Part shown: positions 8,701 to 15,020 of the stretch, in pieces
How positions within the stretch are numbered: position 1 is the first letter of the stretch
Layout of the letters: every line of letters starts with the position of its first letter
Assembly (NCBI RefSeq): GCF_002964665.1
Contig: NZ_PQBZ01000030.1
Span: 194,388 to 258,387 of the forward strand
Direction: 5' to 3'
Source of the DNA: Pseudoalteromonas sp. T1lg23B
GTDB lineage: Bacteria > Pseudomonadota > Gammaproteobacteria > Enterobacterales > Alteromonadaceae
DNA: 64,000 nucleotides
The notes under the pieces: generated by a model
Seen by the model: only the letters and a program-made list of their open reading frames with translations
Told to the model about the DNA's origin: nothing
Database searches by the model: none
Program-made: the position numbers and the translations under genes

Positions 8701-10267
8701 AACGGTCTATATTGATGTGGTGACCGAACTTGTGACACTTGGCAATGATGATGAAGATGGTGACTTGATCCCCGATAGTCTCGAAGGTTATGCCGATGAG
8801 GATGGTGATGGAATTGCGGATTATTTGGATGCGATCAATGAATGTAACGTAGTGCCCGAGCAAGTGAGCAATCAGGTTGGTTTCCTTGCCGAAGGCGATC
8901 CCGGTGTTTGTTTACGAAAAGGCTCGGTAGCGGCGCTTAATAATCGTGGTGGTCTACAACTTCAGTCAGGTAATCAACAAGCTGTTATTGGTGAAGATGA
9001 CGGGGTGTCTAATATTGGTGGGATATTTGATTATATTGCCTATGGCCTGCCTGAACCCGGACAAACCTATCGGTTAGTATTACCGCAAAGGCTCCCAATC
9101 CCAGCCAATGCTGTGTATCGCAAGTTTACACCAGAGCAAGGGTGGCGAGACTTCATTGAAGATGCTAACAACCGAGTGTATAGCAGCGCGGGCGAACCTG
9201 GTTATTGTCCTCCTCCGGGCGCAGAGCAGTGGCAGTTGGGCATGACAGAAGGCCACTGGTGCATTCAACTGGAAGTTGAAGATGGTGGTCCTAATGATGC
9301 GGACGCACAGGTAAACGGCACAATAGTCGACCCAAGTGGTGTTGGTGTTTATTCATCAGGCAATCAGGTTCCGATTGCTAATGAAGATACTTTCACGATG
9401 CCATGGAACAGTAGCGCAGAGTTTGATGTGCTTGCCAATGACACCGATGATGATGGTGATACATTGAGTATCGTGCATGTCAGCGCGCAGTTTGGTAGTG
9501 TGGAAATCACCCCTGAGCAGCGCATTCGATACACCTCGGTCACCAATTTTGCGGGTGTCGACGTGATTAGTTATAGCATCAGTGATGGACAAGGTGGAAC
9601 AGGCTTTAGTCGTGCCACAATCACCGTCGCTGGCAATATGGCGCCAGTTGCAGTTGATGATATTGCACAAACGGCAAATCGCAGTTTGGTGGTGATTGAT
9701 GTGTTGGCAAACGATTCAGATCCAAACGGTGATGAATTAACAGTAACTTCAGCGAGTGCACAAAACGGCCGTACATTTATTAACGACGGTAAAACCATCG
9801 GTTATGTGCCTCAAAGCGGCTTTGCTGGAGAGGATACACTGACATATCGTATCAGTGATGGTAAAGGAGGCGTCGCAGAGGCTCAGGTATTTATTTCAGT
9901 CGCTGAAAACCAACCGCCAGTGGCAAACTCCAATACCGCTTCTGGAGATAACATCTCTACCATTTTCATTGATGTACTCGGTAATGATACCGACCCTGAA
10001 ATGGATGAGATCACACTGCTATCAGCGAGCGCGGAAGTAGGCAGTGTGTCTGTAATGAGTAATGGTTTACTCAGATACACACCAAAATCAGGGTATGTAG
10101 GCATGGACACTATCCGCTATGTGATTGCCGATGCTTATGGCGAACAAGCCCAAGGCATAGTAGCGGTAACAGTGACTAAGCCGCTCTCTGATGGCAGCGG
10201 TGGCGGTAGTGTGTTCTGGCTACTTCTGATGGCACCGTTGCTAGTACTACGCAGGCGGGTAGCCTAG
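2711..10267 (+). CDS. Giant repeat-built surface protein: DUF4347, Ig/cadherin-like repeats, GlyGly-CTERM tail
   Basis: About 2,518 residues. I prefer ATG 2711 (GGGG just upstream) over ATG 2699, which lacks a binding site. An N-terminal signal segment ending in IFAQQ is followed by a DUF4347 domain (about residues 35-190) with HLFSHG and LYGCDLADGDG, giving the His and Cys expected of its caspase-like fold. Next come Ig-like modules, including three copies in exact 372-base register (4199, 4571, 4943), Calx-beta-like segments, putative-Ig (He_PIG) modules in exact 276-base register (6518, 6794, 7070), cadherin-like repeats, an HYR-like module, and an acidic DxDxDG calcium-type region near 8750-8830. 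A choice-of-anchor-like region and three more cadherin-like repeats follow. The end, GGGSVFWLLLMAPLLVLRRR, fits a GlyGly-CTERM sorting signal handled by rhombosortase. It is probably an adhesin or matrix protein. Confidence 0.85.
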   Translation: MNCVKRAPTFFAWSLMLFFCLHIFAQQPDTQHDNQLVVIDSQVENKRVLAALSLSSSIMPVDAFLTGERRHQYGAIHLFSHGGSGWLLINEQRVYANTNEFSQLAEILDANLTATGKLFLYGCDLADGDGKQFVDLLSKRLNRTVYASTNKTGNPENGGDWRLEYSSDGASNGWQLAQNIEGFQGVLAAPNDVTFQNGGPALLSNPVTFDGVTYSHALPATGKMARYNDSVTGNDNFGTADGQNTDNILLYHMSDGGTLDAPTGDVDFRFATSSGDEFKLVSMEEGGISNEGNAVSNSINYVVTITGYRDSASVVSDTIDFQVSDSANSVTYTKNNSYNDGVLTFDSEWQNIDEVRFTTSGKSTFVTFVQIDTIDFEAAVSDTTPPSVSALDLSGTPSASDSSLTYTITFDESVANVSTDDFTVTTVSGNASGTVSSVSSSSGSSMDITVSSITGTGSLRLDLNANTNIVDGLGNGNNTNGYVASFNGEAHTVDTDAPTVSSVTSSDADGTYKTGDSISITVTFTESVTVTGTPTLTLETGTNDRTATYSSGSGTSTLTFAYTVQSGDESSDLAYGSTSALALAGGTITDSATNSATLTLPTPGATDSLSANKALVIDGVAPAVSSVSSTTTDGTYIAGDVLTITVTFDDTVTVTGTPELTLETGSNDTVASYSSGSGSTTLSFSYTVQSGDTSGDLDYFSTSALALAGGSISDASGNVASLTLPSLGAAGSLSANKALVIDGVAPSVSSVSSSTANGSYGVGDVITVTIEFSEAVSVTGTPILTLETGTTDRTASYSSGSGGTTLSFAYTVQSGDSSSDLAYVSTSALALNGGTISDTAGNTASLTLATPGTANSLSANKAIVIDGVAPTFDGANSSPVNASYGHAASGTISLKFSENIAFGSGSIMLISTASATVVENFEVTTAQGDNGGSVSISADSLSVHPGSNLSAGTSYAIQIAPSAITDTNGNEFAGINDNTSYTFTVAANVTMTVDNTSIVEDAGVAVVSLSLVDAAGTVFSAPADVVVQLSFSGTATGAGTDYSLSGGISGTSVTISAANSSQTFSVTGVDDAPTVDNNETVIVDIDSITSGNATESGTQSVTITLVENALPTLTMAQLLDYSENSAATALDAQAVANDSDGDTSWQGNGAQLVASITASGLSEDSLSISTAGDFSISGGQLSYQNTVIGTLTDSSGTANDGVVTGSDSLTVSLTASTNAITQALVRALSYQNSSDAPSTSARTVTVQLTDSSFGTVSAAVTVNVSAVNDAPTISGTPATSVVQGGSYSFTPSAQDVDSNTLTFSISNKPSWASFDTANGALTGNPINSDVGTTVGVVISVSDGVLSSSLAPFNLNVTNVNDAPTITGTPTTSIEQGVSYSFTPQASDADGDTLSFSIVNQPSWASFDTSTGALSGTPQNDDVGTTSGIIISVFDGALSASLPAFNIQVINVNDAPTISGTPGTSAVQDSLYSFIPQASDVDGDSLTFSVSGLASWLTFDSSTGGLSGTPTQSDVGSTTNIVITVSDGSLSASLTFDLTVVQKNTAPVATPQNLSVDEDSTLTIIAKGEDEQQDTLSFAIANAPENGTLSASNNGWTYQPNADFNGQDSFSYTANDGELTSEPAVVSITVEPVNDAPVAVDDAITEALNDSDLYSLPVLNNDTDVDGDSLSIVGAKASIGSVSIVDGTLSYQAFSGFSGEVQLSYVISDGNKGTDTANVDLRITGPSDDDKPILTLPDDIQTNAVGLYTKVDLGVASAVDSLGNPVPVSLVDQTPIFPAGVNNVYWQATDSNGLQTRAKQTVVIHPIISLSKNQVVTEGNEVTVYAILNGTAPSYPLTVAYSIAGTADAQDHNAQAGTVTFTSGTIAAIKFSVFNDDVVEEPETIEVSLSGAGNFGNKRTTTIRILEGNIAPTVELSVMQNEQNRLTVSQVEGPVTVTVNAKDANQGDVLSSSWSSSLAAQSTSDTTYVFDPSNVEPGVYSVVVSVSDDGTPSLSAKETVYIDVVTELVTLGNDDEDGDLIPDSLEGYADEDGDGIADYLDAINECNVVPEQVSNQVGFLAEGDPGVCLRKGSVAALNNRGGLQLQSGNQQAVIGEDDGVSNIGGIFDYIAYGLPEPGQTYRLVLPQRLPIPANAVYRKFTPEQGWRDFIEDANNRVYSSAGEPGYCPPPGAEQWQLGMTEGHWCIQLEVEDGGPNDADAQVNGTIVDPSGVGVYSSGNQVPIANEDTFTMPWNSSAEFDVLANDTDDDGDTLSIVHVSAQFGSVEITPEQRIRYTSVTNFAGVDVISYSISDGQGGTGFSRATITVAGNMAPVAVDDIAQTANRSLVVIDVLANDSDPNGDELTVTSASAQNGRTFINDGKTIGYVPQSGFAGEDTLTYRISDGKGGVAEAQVFISVAENQPPVANSNTASGDNISTIFIDVLGNDTDPEMDEITLLSASAEVGSVSVMSNGLLRYTPKSGYVGMDTIRYVIADAYGEQAQGIVAVTVTKPLSDGSGGGSVFWLLLMAPLLVLRRRVA

Positions 10268-10288
10268 ACATTTAATCAACAAGCCCAG

Positions 10289-10323
10289 AAAATACCGAAC
10301 ATGATATTGTTCGGTATTTTTTT
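10289..10323 (+). terminator. Intrinsic terminator after the giant gene
   Basis: A perfect 13 bp stem (10289-10301 with 10308-10320) encloses the six-base loop TGATAT and is followed by a run of seven T (10317-10323). It lies 20 bases past the stop codon of the giant gene. An A-run on its left side means it could also work for the opposite strand. Confidence 0.9.
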
Positions 10324-10446
10324 GCGTTATTAATCGAGGCTTAGGAGATACTTGTAAGGCTTTGTTGGAAGGCGCCTGTGGCTTTTCCAATCTACCACTC
10401 GCTGTTGCGTCCACCCAGTGACGCGATGCCCGCTGATTACGCTTTA

Positions 10447-11820
10447 TTAATCATCCTCAACGCCTTCTTCCATAAGCTCAATGGCGACGATTTCCGAGCG
10501 ATTCATGGTCAGCTTATAGCGTTCAAGTTGCATGCCTTGCTTTGAGGTGAAGCGCAGTACAAGGTTAATTTGATAACGGCGTTCTACGGATTTTTTAGAT
10601 ACCTTTTGACCCTCTAAACTATACAGTTTCCCAGCCCCTTTTTTCAGGTAGCGAACAAATGAGGCCATGTTGAAGGTGATACGTTGCTGAACTTCATCGT
10701 ATCCAGGTAAGAACTCACTGATATTAACTTGGTTCTTACAGCAAAAATGCATCAAGTTGGCGGCTTGTTTATTTTGCTGTCTTCTTTGTTTGAGGATTTT
10801 CACCACCTCTTGGGGTAAATCTTTTTTGCGAATATGCTCAAGCCAGATGGTTTGTGTACAAACAATGTCATCACTTACCGAGCTTTTAAATCGATTACGC
10901 CACTTTGGCCGACCCCTTTGAATTATCCGCCATGCCCATTGAGTGAGGTCTTCTTTAAAGGTTTCTCTGAGTCCATAGATAGCACCAAGAAGGGCGATGA
11001 GTGCGACGGTCACTTCTTGGAAGTTAGAACGGGCATTGAGCACGATAAACATCACAAACGCCATGATCACGCCAGTTACTAGACCTTTCACCAATCGTCG
11101 TAAATTGAGCGTTAAATCAATAGTCTGTTTATTAAACACCACACCGTACTCGATAAGTCGAGCAAGTAGCTTCATTTTATTGGTGATCCGATTCGGATCA
11201 TCCAAGGTCACTTGCGAATTGTATGTTTGGTCTGTCCGATATTGATTCTCTAACTGACAAAATTCGATAAGAACAGCACGCTCTTCGCTAAATTCGCTGG
11301 ACTTGGGGCCATTTGCAAGCAGCTTCAAAAAGGCTTGTTCGGTATGCCAACTGAGGTAGTTATCGGCATTTTGAAAATAAGACTTCAGCTTATTATCGGG
11401 AGGCGTGTAGCGCCTTAACTTTTTCAGCAGACGATCCGTTTGCTCAACTAACATCGCTGCTGCTGGGAAGAACTCTTCAGGTTCTTTAAGTTGCAGCGCA
11501 GCTTTCACATCGGAATCAAGGGCAATTTTAATTTGGTAACAAAACAGGTTGAGATTGAGACGATAACCGGTTTTTTGACCCTTATTTTGACTGATGAAAC
11601 GACTATGAACCAGTGGTAAATGCAGTTGTTCTGAATAGTAAGCACTGTGGCTTTCTATATTGGCATTAAAAAAGTCTACCTCACTGAGCGTACTTTCGTT
11701 GATCCCCATATCTGTTGGGATTGAAAAATATAGGTCGAGTTGACAGGTCTCTTTGGGTAGGAGTTGATAGTGGATTTTAAAGGATAGATTTTCATCTTGG
11801 CTTAATTGGGCTCTGCTCAC
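10447..11820 (-). CDS. Uncharacterised membrane protein with large soluble ends
   Basis: The protein has 457 residues and no family that I recognise. Residues 1-240 are soluble, with a charged helical part (KLKSYFQNADNYLSWHTEQ). Two adjacent hydrophobic helices near residues 243-290 (LVTGVIMAFVMFIVLN and VALIALLGAIYGL) are followed by a very basic segment (RGRPKWRNRFK) and a C-terminal domain of about 150 residues rich in Lys/Arg and beta-type alternation. The topology suggests a helical hairpin in the inner membrane with both large ends in the cytoplasm. It starts at ATG 11820 with GGAGAT just upstream on that strand. It shares no operon: the neighbours on both sides point the other way. Confidence 0.55.
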   Translation of the reverse strand: MSRAQLSQDENLSFKIHYQLLPKETCQLDLYFSIPTDMGINESTLSEVDFFNANIESHSAYYSEQLHLPLVHSRFISQNKGQKTGYRLNLNLFCYQIKIALDSDVKAALQLKEPEEFFPAAAMLVEQTDRLLKKLRRYTPPDNKLKSYFQNADNYLSWHTEQAFLKLLANGPKSSEFSEERAVLIEFCQLENQYRTDQTYNSQVTLDDPNRITNKMKLLARLIEYGVVFNKQTIDLTLNLRRLVKGLVTGVIMAFVMFIVLNARSNFQEVTVALIALLGAIYGLRETFKEDLTQWAWRIIQRGRPKWRNRFKSSVSDDIVCTQTIWLEHIRKKDLPQEVVKILKQRRQQNKQAANLMHFCCKNQVNISEFLPGYDEVQQRITFNMASFVRYLKKGAGKLYSLEGQKVSKKSVERRYQINLVLRFTSKQGMQLERYKLTMNRSEIVAIELMEEGVEDD

Positions 11821-11985
11821 GCTATATCATTATCTCCTTAAATGTATTCTTATTCAGTTTAGCACAAATCCTTACGTAACATTGGCTTAAGTTGAAATTT
11901 ACGATGTTAAATACGGTATTTTAAACTAAATAATGATAATGGCGGTGTGTAAATGGTAGAGTTGGTTTTTCACCAAGGAGAATGT

Positions 11986-12351
11986 ATGACACATACACCA
12001 AGCTCGTTAGACATAAATGCCTTTATCAAAAAGTTGAGCGAGGATGCGCAGGGCATTGAATTTGAACAAACTATTGCATTGATTGACCGCTATTACCAAT
12101 TTACTCCTGTGGCCTTTAGCAATGGCGAGCAACACAATGAATCAGGGACCAACCTTGGCTCATGTAAGATATTGGCTTTTGCGAAGTTACATCGACTTGA
12201 TGAGAGAGCAACATTAAACTGTTTTGGACGGTACTATCGAGAGGACGTGCTGCAAAATCCACAGGGCAGCGATCATGGCAATATTAGAAACTTTATAAAG
12301 TTTGGTTGGCAAGGGGTGTCGTTTTCTCAACCCGCGTTACACGCACGCTAG
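11986..12351 (+). CDS. HopJ type III effector family protein
   Basis: With ATG 11986 the binding site AAGGAG (11975-11980) is ideally placed, and the product has 121 residues; an upstream GTG/ATG extension is not needed. The sequence shows the family pattern: FEQTIALIDRYYQFTPVAF, a conserved NESGTNLGSCKI, then LGRYYREDVL-like CFGRYYREDVLQNPQGSDHGNIRNF. HopJ proteins were named from a Pseudomonas syringae effector, but homologues are widespread in free-living bacteria without type III secretion, so an effector role should not be assumed here. It is probably a small cytosolic protein of unknown function, transcribed alone. Confidence 0.85.
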   Translation: MTHTPSSLDINAFIKKLSEDAQGIEFEQTIALIDRYYQFTPVAFSNGEQHNESGTNLGSCKILAFAKLHRLDERATLNCFGRYYREDVLQNPQGSDHGNIRNFIKFGWQGVSFSQPALHAR

Positions 12352-12478
12352 GTGAGCGTCTGAGGGACGGTGTGGCAAACCACGCCGCCCGATGTGTATT
12401 AGCTTAGCCACCAGATATAAAAATATATTGGACGGATGCGCTCAAGCTACTCGACATAGCTGTTACCAGTGCTCTGGC

Positions 12479-12682
12479 TTATTTAATATTAATATCACCT
12501 TGGCTATCGCCAGCAACCTGCACAGATTTGTTGTTATCGCCTGCAACCGACTGTGTGGCCTTTGCTTTGTTTTGAGAGCGCTTAAAATACTGTAATACGG
12601 TAAATAAAACCCCGATGCCTGCAATAAGTAATGTAATCAGTGCAACTTGCACCTCAATGCTGTGATTGTAAAACCAACTCAT
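12479..12682 (-). CDS. Small single-pass membrane protein sharing a motif with the TPR protein
   Basis: The 67 residues form one membrane helix (VALITLLIAGIGVLFTVLQYF), then a basic linker (KRSQNKAKA) and a tail with QSVAGDNNKSVQVAGDSQGD-type sequence ending in INIK. It starts four bases after the stop of the upstream TPR gene, so the two are almost certainly co-transcribed and perhaps translationally coupled. The tail aligns without gaps to residues about 18-42 of the TPR protein (Q-x-V-x-G-x-x-N-x-SVQV-x-G-x-x-x-GDI), suggesting that the two proteins share a structural module or bind a common partner. Function is unknown. Confidence 0.65.
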   Translation of the reverse strand: MSWFYNHSIEVQVALITLLIAGIGVLFTVLQYFKRSQNKAKATQSVAGDNNKSVQVAGDSQGDINIK

Positions 12683-12685
12683 ATG

Positions 12686-14191
12686 TTAATCATCCTCTGG
12701 TATTGGTTCAGCCAATGAATTTAACTGCGCTTTAATCTGTTCGATTTTTGCTGTGGCTCCTATTTCTGTGAATAGCGCTAAACTCTTTAACCACATCATT
12801 TTAGCCCTATCCAGCTCACCGCCCTTACGGTAGATACTGCCTATATTGCCGTATTGGTTGGCCATGCCTTCTTTGCGCCCCAGCGCTTCATTGAGTGACA
12901 GGCTGTGCTGGAACATCTCAAGGGCGCTATCCAGCTCACCGCGTGCTCTGTAGACAAGACCCATATTGCCGTAACTAGCTGCCATGCCTTCTTTGCGCCC
13001 CAGCTCTATTTCGATAGTTAGACTTTTTTGGTGCATCTTAAGGGCGGTATCTAACTCGCCACGTATTTGGTAGACAAGGCCCATATTGCCATATTGTTTG
13101 GCCATGCCTTCTTTGCGGCCCAGCGCTTCATTGAGTGACAGGCTGTGCTGAAACATCTCAAGGGCAGTATCCAGCTCACCGCTTGCTCCATAGACGAGGC
13201 CCATATTACCGTATTGGCTGGCCATGCCTTCCTTGCGCCCCAGCGCTTCACTCAGTGCTAAGCTTTTTTGGAACATCTCAAGGGCCGCATCCAGTTCACC
13301 GCGTACTCGGTACACATTGCCCATATTGCCGTAACTAGCTGCCATGCCTTCTTTGCTACCAAGCGCTTCATTGAGTGACAGGCTGTGCTGAAACATCTCA
13401 AGGGCGGTATCAAGCTCACCGCGTACTTGATACACAAGGCCCATATTACCGTATTGGTTGGCCATGCCTTCTTTTCGGCCCAGTGCTTCACTCAGTGACA
13501 GGCTTTGCTGAAACATCTTAAGGGCGGTATCCAGCTCACCGCGTGTCAGATATACAATGCCCATATTGCCCATTGATATAGCAATCCAGAGGTTATCGTT
13601 ATTACCTTGAGCAAGGTCTTTTAAGTGAGTATAAGCCTCTATGGCCTTATCCAACAGGCCCGTTCTTACATAAAGATAACCCAGTTGATTCCAAGCTTCC
13701 ATGTAGTCGGGGTTAAGCTGTGTGGCGCGCAGGGTATGAGTAAGAGCGCGATGGGTGTTATGTAAATACGCTAACGTGCCTTTTTGGTAGTGACATTTAG
13801 CCGCTAATAAAATCGACGGTTCACTCTGGTTAATTTGTTTATCCAGTAGCGCTTCTGCACGTTCTACATTGCCACTGTCAATAATGGCTTGCAGCCCGTT
13901 ATCTACCTCAAGCTCCGTTAAGGTATGATTATTTTTAGCGGCCACGAGGCTGGCAATAATTTCGGTGTGGGATTGCACAAGCTGGTTTTTCATATCCAGC
14001 TCTAATTGCTGGCTTTCTAGTTGTTTTGTTAATGCGTCAATTGCGGCTGTCGCTTTCGGGTCGCCCAGAATGATATCACCATAGACATTGCCGCCAACTT
14101 GAACCGACGAATTGTCATTACCCGTGACACCTTGAGAAACGCCATCGTTTTTCTTAAACCAACGGATGAGTACTGCTATTAATTTGACCAA
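12686..14191 (-). CDS. TPR-repeat protein with 40-residue repeats
   Basis: The protein has 501 residues. Its N-terminus has a short hydrophobic/amphipathic start (VKLIAVLIRWFKK) and the motif shared with the downstream membrane protein (VTGNDNSSVQVGG...GDI). Residues about 45-100 look coiled coil. Two ordinary TPRs follow (YMEAWNQLGYLYVRTGLLDKA), then seven almost identical 40-residue TPRs of the LGN/kinesin-light-chain type (GNMGLVY..RGELDTALEMF.HSLSLNEALGRKEGMA). A short acidic C-terminus ends PIPEDD. Such repeats bind other proteins or peptides. No kinase, HTH or NTPase domain is present, so it is a pure scaffold or receptor. It lies downstream of two GG-leader peptide genes on the same strand, which invites the idea of a peptide partner, though that is inference. 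Confidence 0.8.
   Translation of the reverse strand: MVKLIAVLIRWFKKNDGVSQGVTGNDNSSVQVGGNVYGDIILGDPKATAAIDALTKQLESQQLELDMKNQLVQSHTEIIASLVAAKNNHTLTELEVDNGLQAIIDSGNVERAEALLDKQINQSEPSILLAAKCHYQKGTLAYLHNTHRALTHTLRATQLNPDYMEAWNQLGYLYVRTGLLDKAIEAYTHLKDLAQGNNDNLWIAISMGNMGIVYLTRGELDTALKMFQQSLSLSEALGRKEGMANQYGNMGLVYQVRGELDTALEMFQHSLSLNEALGSKEGMAASYGNMGNVYRVRGELDAALEMFQKSLALSEALGRKEGMASQYGNMGLVYGASGELDTALEMFQHSLSLNEALGRKEGMAKQYGNMGLVYQIRGELDTALKMHQKSLTIEIELGRKEGMAASYGNMGLVYRARGELDSALEMFQHSLSLNEALGRKEGMANQYGNIGSIYRKGGELDRAKMMWLKSLALFTEIGATAKIEQIKAQLNSLAEPIPEDD
12781..13575 (-). repeat. Seven tandem 120 bp repeats inside the TPR gene
   Basis: The block CCATATTGCC (or a one-base variant) recurs at exactly 120-base spacing at 12841, 12961, 13081, 13201, 13321, 13441 and 13561. 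The sequence between the copies is nearly identical, down to silent positions. Near-identity at the DNA level suggests recent duplication or gene conversion, and means the repeat number could vary between strains. Confidence 0.9.
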
Positions 14192-14347
14192 GCGCGCTAT
14201 CCCTAAAACTGACCTATACCCAGTAGGATGTTAGAGAAGCGTCACAGCAAATGCAAAAAAATTGCATGGTAGCGGTAATGTATGGCGTTTTTTGAAAGTT
14301 CGAGAGGCAAGTTGCTAAGGTGCCGGGAGGCTGATTTAGGGAGCATG

Positions 14348-14379
14348 ACAACCGCTGGCAGTGATGTAGCAGCGGTTGT
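14348..14379 (-). terminator. Hairpin downstream of the GG-leader peptides, no U-run
   Basis: A perfect 10 bp inverted repeat (ACAACCGCTG / CAGCGGTTGT) with a 12-base loop begins 11 bases after the stop codon of the proximal peptide gene. No T-run follows on the minus strand, so it is either a weak terminator, an mRNA-stabilising element, or a point separating peptide and TPR transcript levels. Confidence 0.45.
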
Positions 14380-14390
14380 AAAAAGTAGGG

Positions 14391-14495
14391 CTACTTAGGT
14401 TTTTTTGGCATCGAGACGCCGACCTTTAAATGTGCTGAACTTGATGAATTACCACCAACCACTTTTTGGCAGTTTTTAAGGTTTAGTTCTTTCAT
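14391..14495 (-). CDS. Double-glycine-leader small peptide, copy 1 (34 aa)
   Basis: A short gene of 34 codons with a good binding site (AAGGAAA about seven bases upstream of ATG 14495). The N-terminal part, MKELNLKNCQKVVGG, has the form of a double-glycine leader (conserved E-L-x-L...V-x-GG spacing) as removed by C39-type peptidase/ABC exporters of bacteriocin-like peptides. The predicted core after GG is NSSSSAHLKVGVSMPKKPK, 19 residues: serine-rich, then basic, with no cysteine. The leader is identical to copy 2, whereas the core C-terminus differs, which is the pattern expected of a secreted peptide under diversification. No exporter or modification enzyme lies in the window, so the peptide's fate is unknown. 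Confidence 0.75.
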   Translation of the reverse strand: MKELNLKNCQKVVGGNSSSSAHLKVGVSMPKKPK

Positions 14496-14529
14496 GGTTT
14501 GTTTCCTTGTGTTTAAGTTTTTGGCTTAA

Positions 14530-14634
14530 CTATTTAGGCCTCGTAGGCTTCGAGACGCCAAGCTCTAAATGTGCTGAACTAGATGAATTACCACCAACCA
14601 CTTTTTGACAGTTTTTAAGGTTTAGTTCTTTCAT
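14530..14634 (-). CDS. Double-glycine-leader small peptide, copy 2 (34 aa)
   Basis: This is the second copy, 139 bases upstream of the first and clearly a tandem duplicate. The ATG at 14634 follows AAGGAAAG. The leader MKELNLKNCQKVVGG is identical to copy 1, and the predicted core is NSSSSAHLELGVSKPTRPK. Differences from copy 1 lie in the last dozen residues (K-V to E-L; M-P-K-K to K-P-T-R). The first gene of a minus-strand set, it is followed by copy 1, a hairpin, the TPR gene and the small membrane protein. An AT-rich region with a TATAAA-like -10 element lies just upstream (about 14655-14665). Confidence 0.75.
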   Translation of the reverse strand: MKELNLKNCQKVVGGNSSSSAHLELGVSKPTRPK

Positions 14635-15020
14635 GGTTTCTTTCCTTGTGTGTAGATTTATACAAATAAATAAGCGGTTCGGTTGATAAATTCAAACTGC
14701 GACCCCTTATCAGTAACAAAGTTAGCATCATTTAACAGCAATGTGAATGACTAAAAAACCACCATAATCATGGATTCTAATTTGTCTTGTAGCCATTTTC
14801 TTTTTTTTAAATTATAGCTTTTTAGGAGAGTGTATTGTCTTTATGGGAGGCGCAGACATGCTTGTAATGTGAGCGTTACGCTATTAAAGGCGCAGGTTTT
14901 GAAAGTGAGAGAGTTAAGGTACTAGATTGTGCCGTGTTTATTTAAGTGAGGAGCAGATCTAGGCTTGATAGTCGCTTTACTATCAAGCCTGATAAGTTGC
15001 TTGGAAGGAGGCGGCTAGGG
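14635..15020. other. Intergenic region between peptide genes and the heme locus
   Basis: The 386 bases contain the probable promoter for the peptide genes next to 14634 and a hairpin at 14961-14990. I find no further copies of the GG-leader peptide and no other convincing frame. The middle part (about 14700-14950) is AT-rich and unassigned. Confidence 0.5.
14961..14990 (-). terminator. Perfect 12 bp hairpin after the heme operon
   Basis: AGGCTTGATAGT pairs fully with ACTATCAAGCCT around the six-base loop CGCTTT. It lies 30 bases beyond the stop of the last gene of the minus-strand heme operon, the place for a terminator, but no T-run follows. A termination or 3'-end-protecting role is likely but not certain. 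Confidence 0.5.

Noticed and set aside
11986..12351. Type III secretion effector reading of the HopJ-family gene
   Set aside because: No secretion or chaperone genes are nearby, and the family is widespread in bacteria without type III secretion.
12841..13571. CRISPR-like regular spacing of a 10-base block every 120 bases
   Set aside because: The whole 120-base unit is conserved and encodes TPR repeats in frame; there are no unique spacers.
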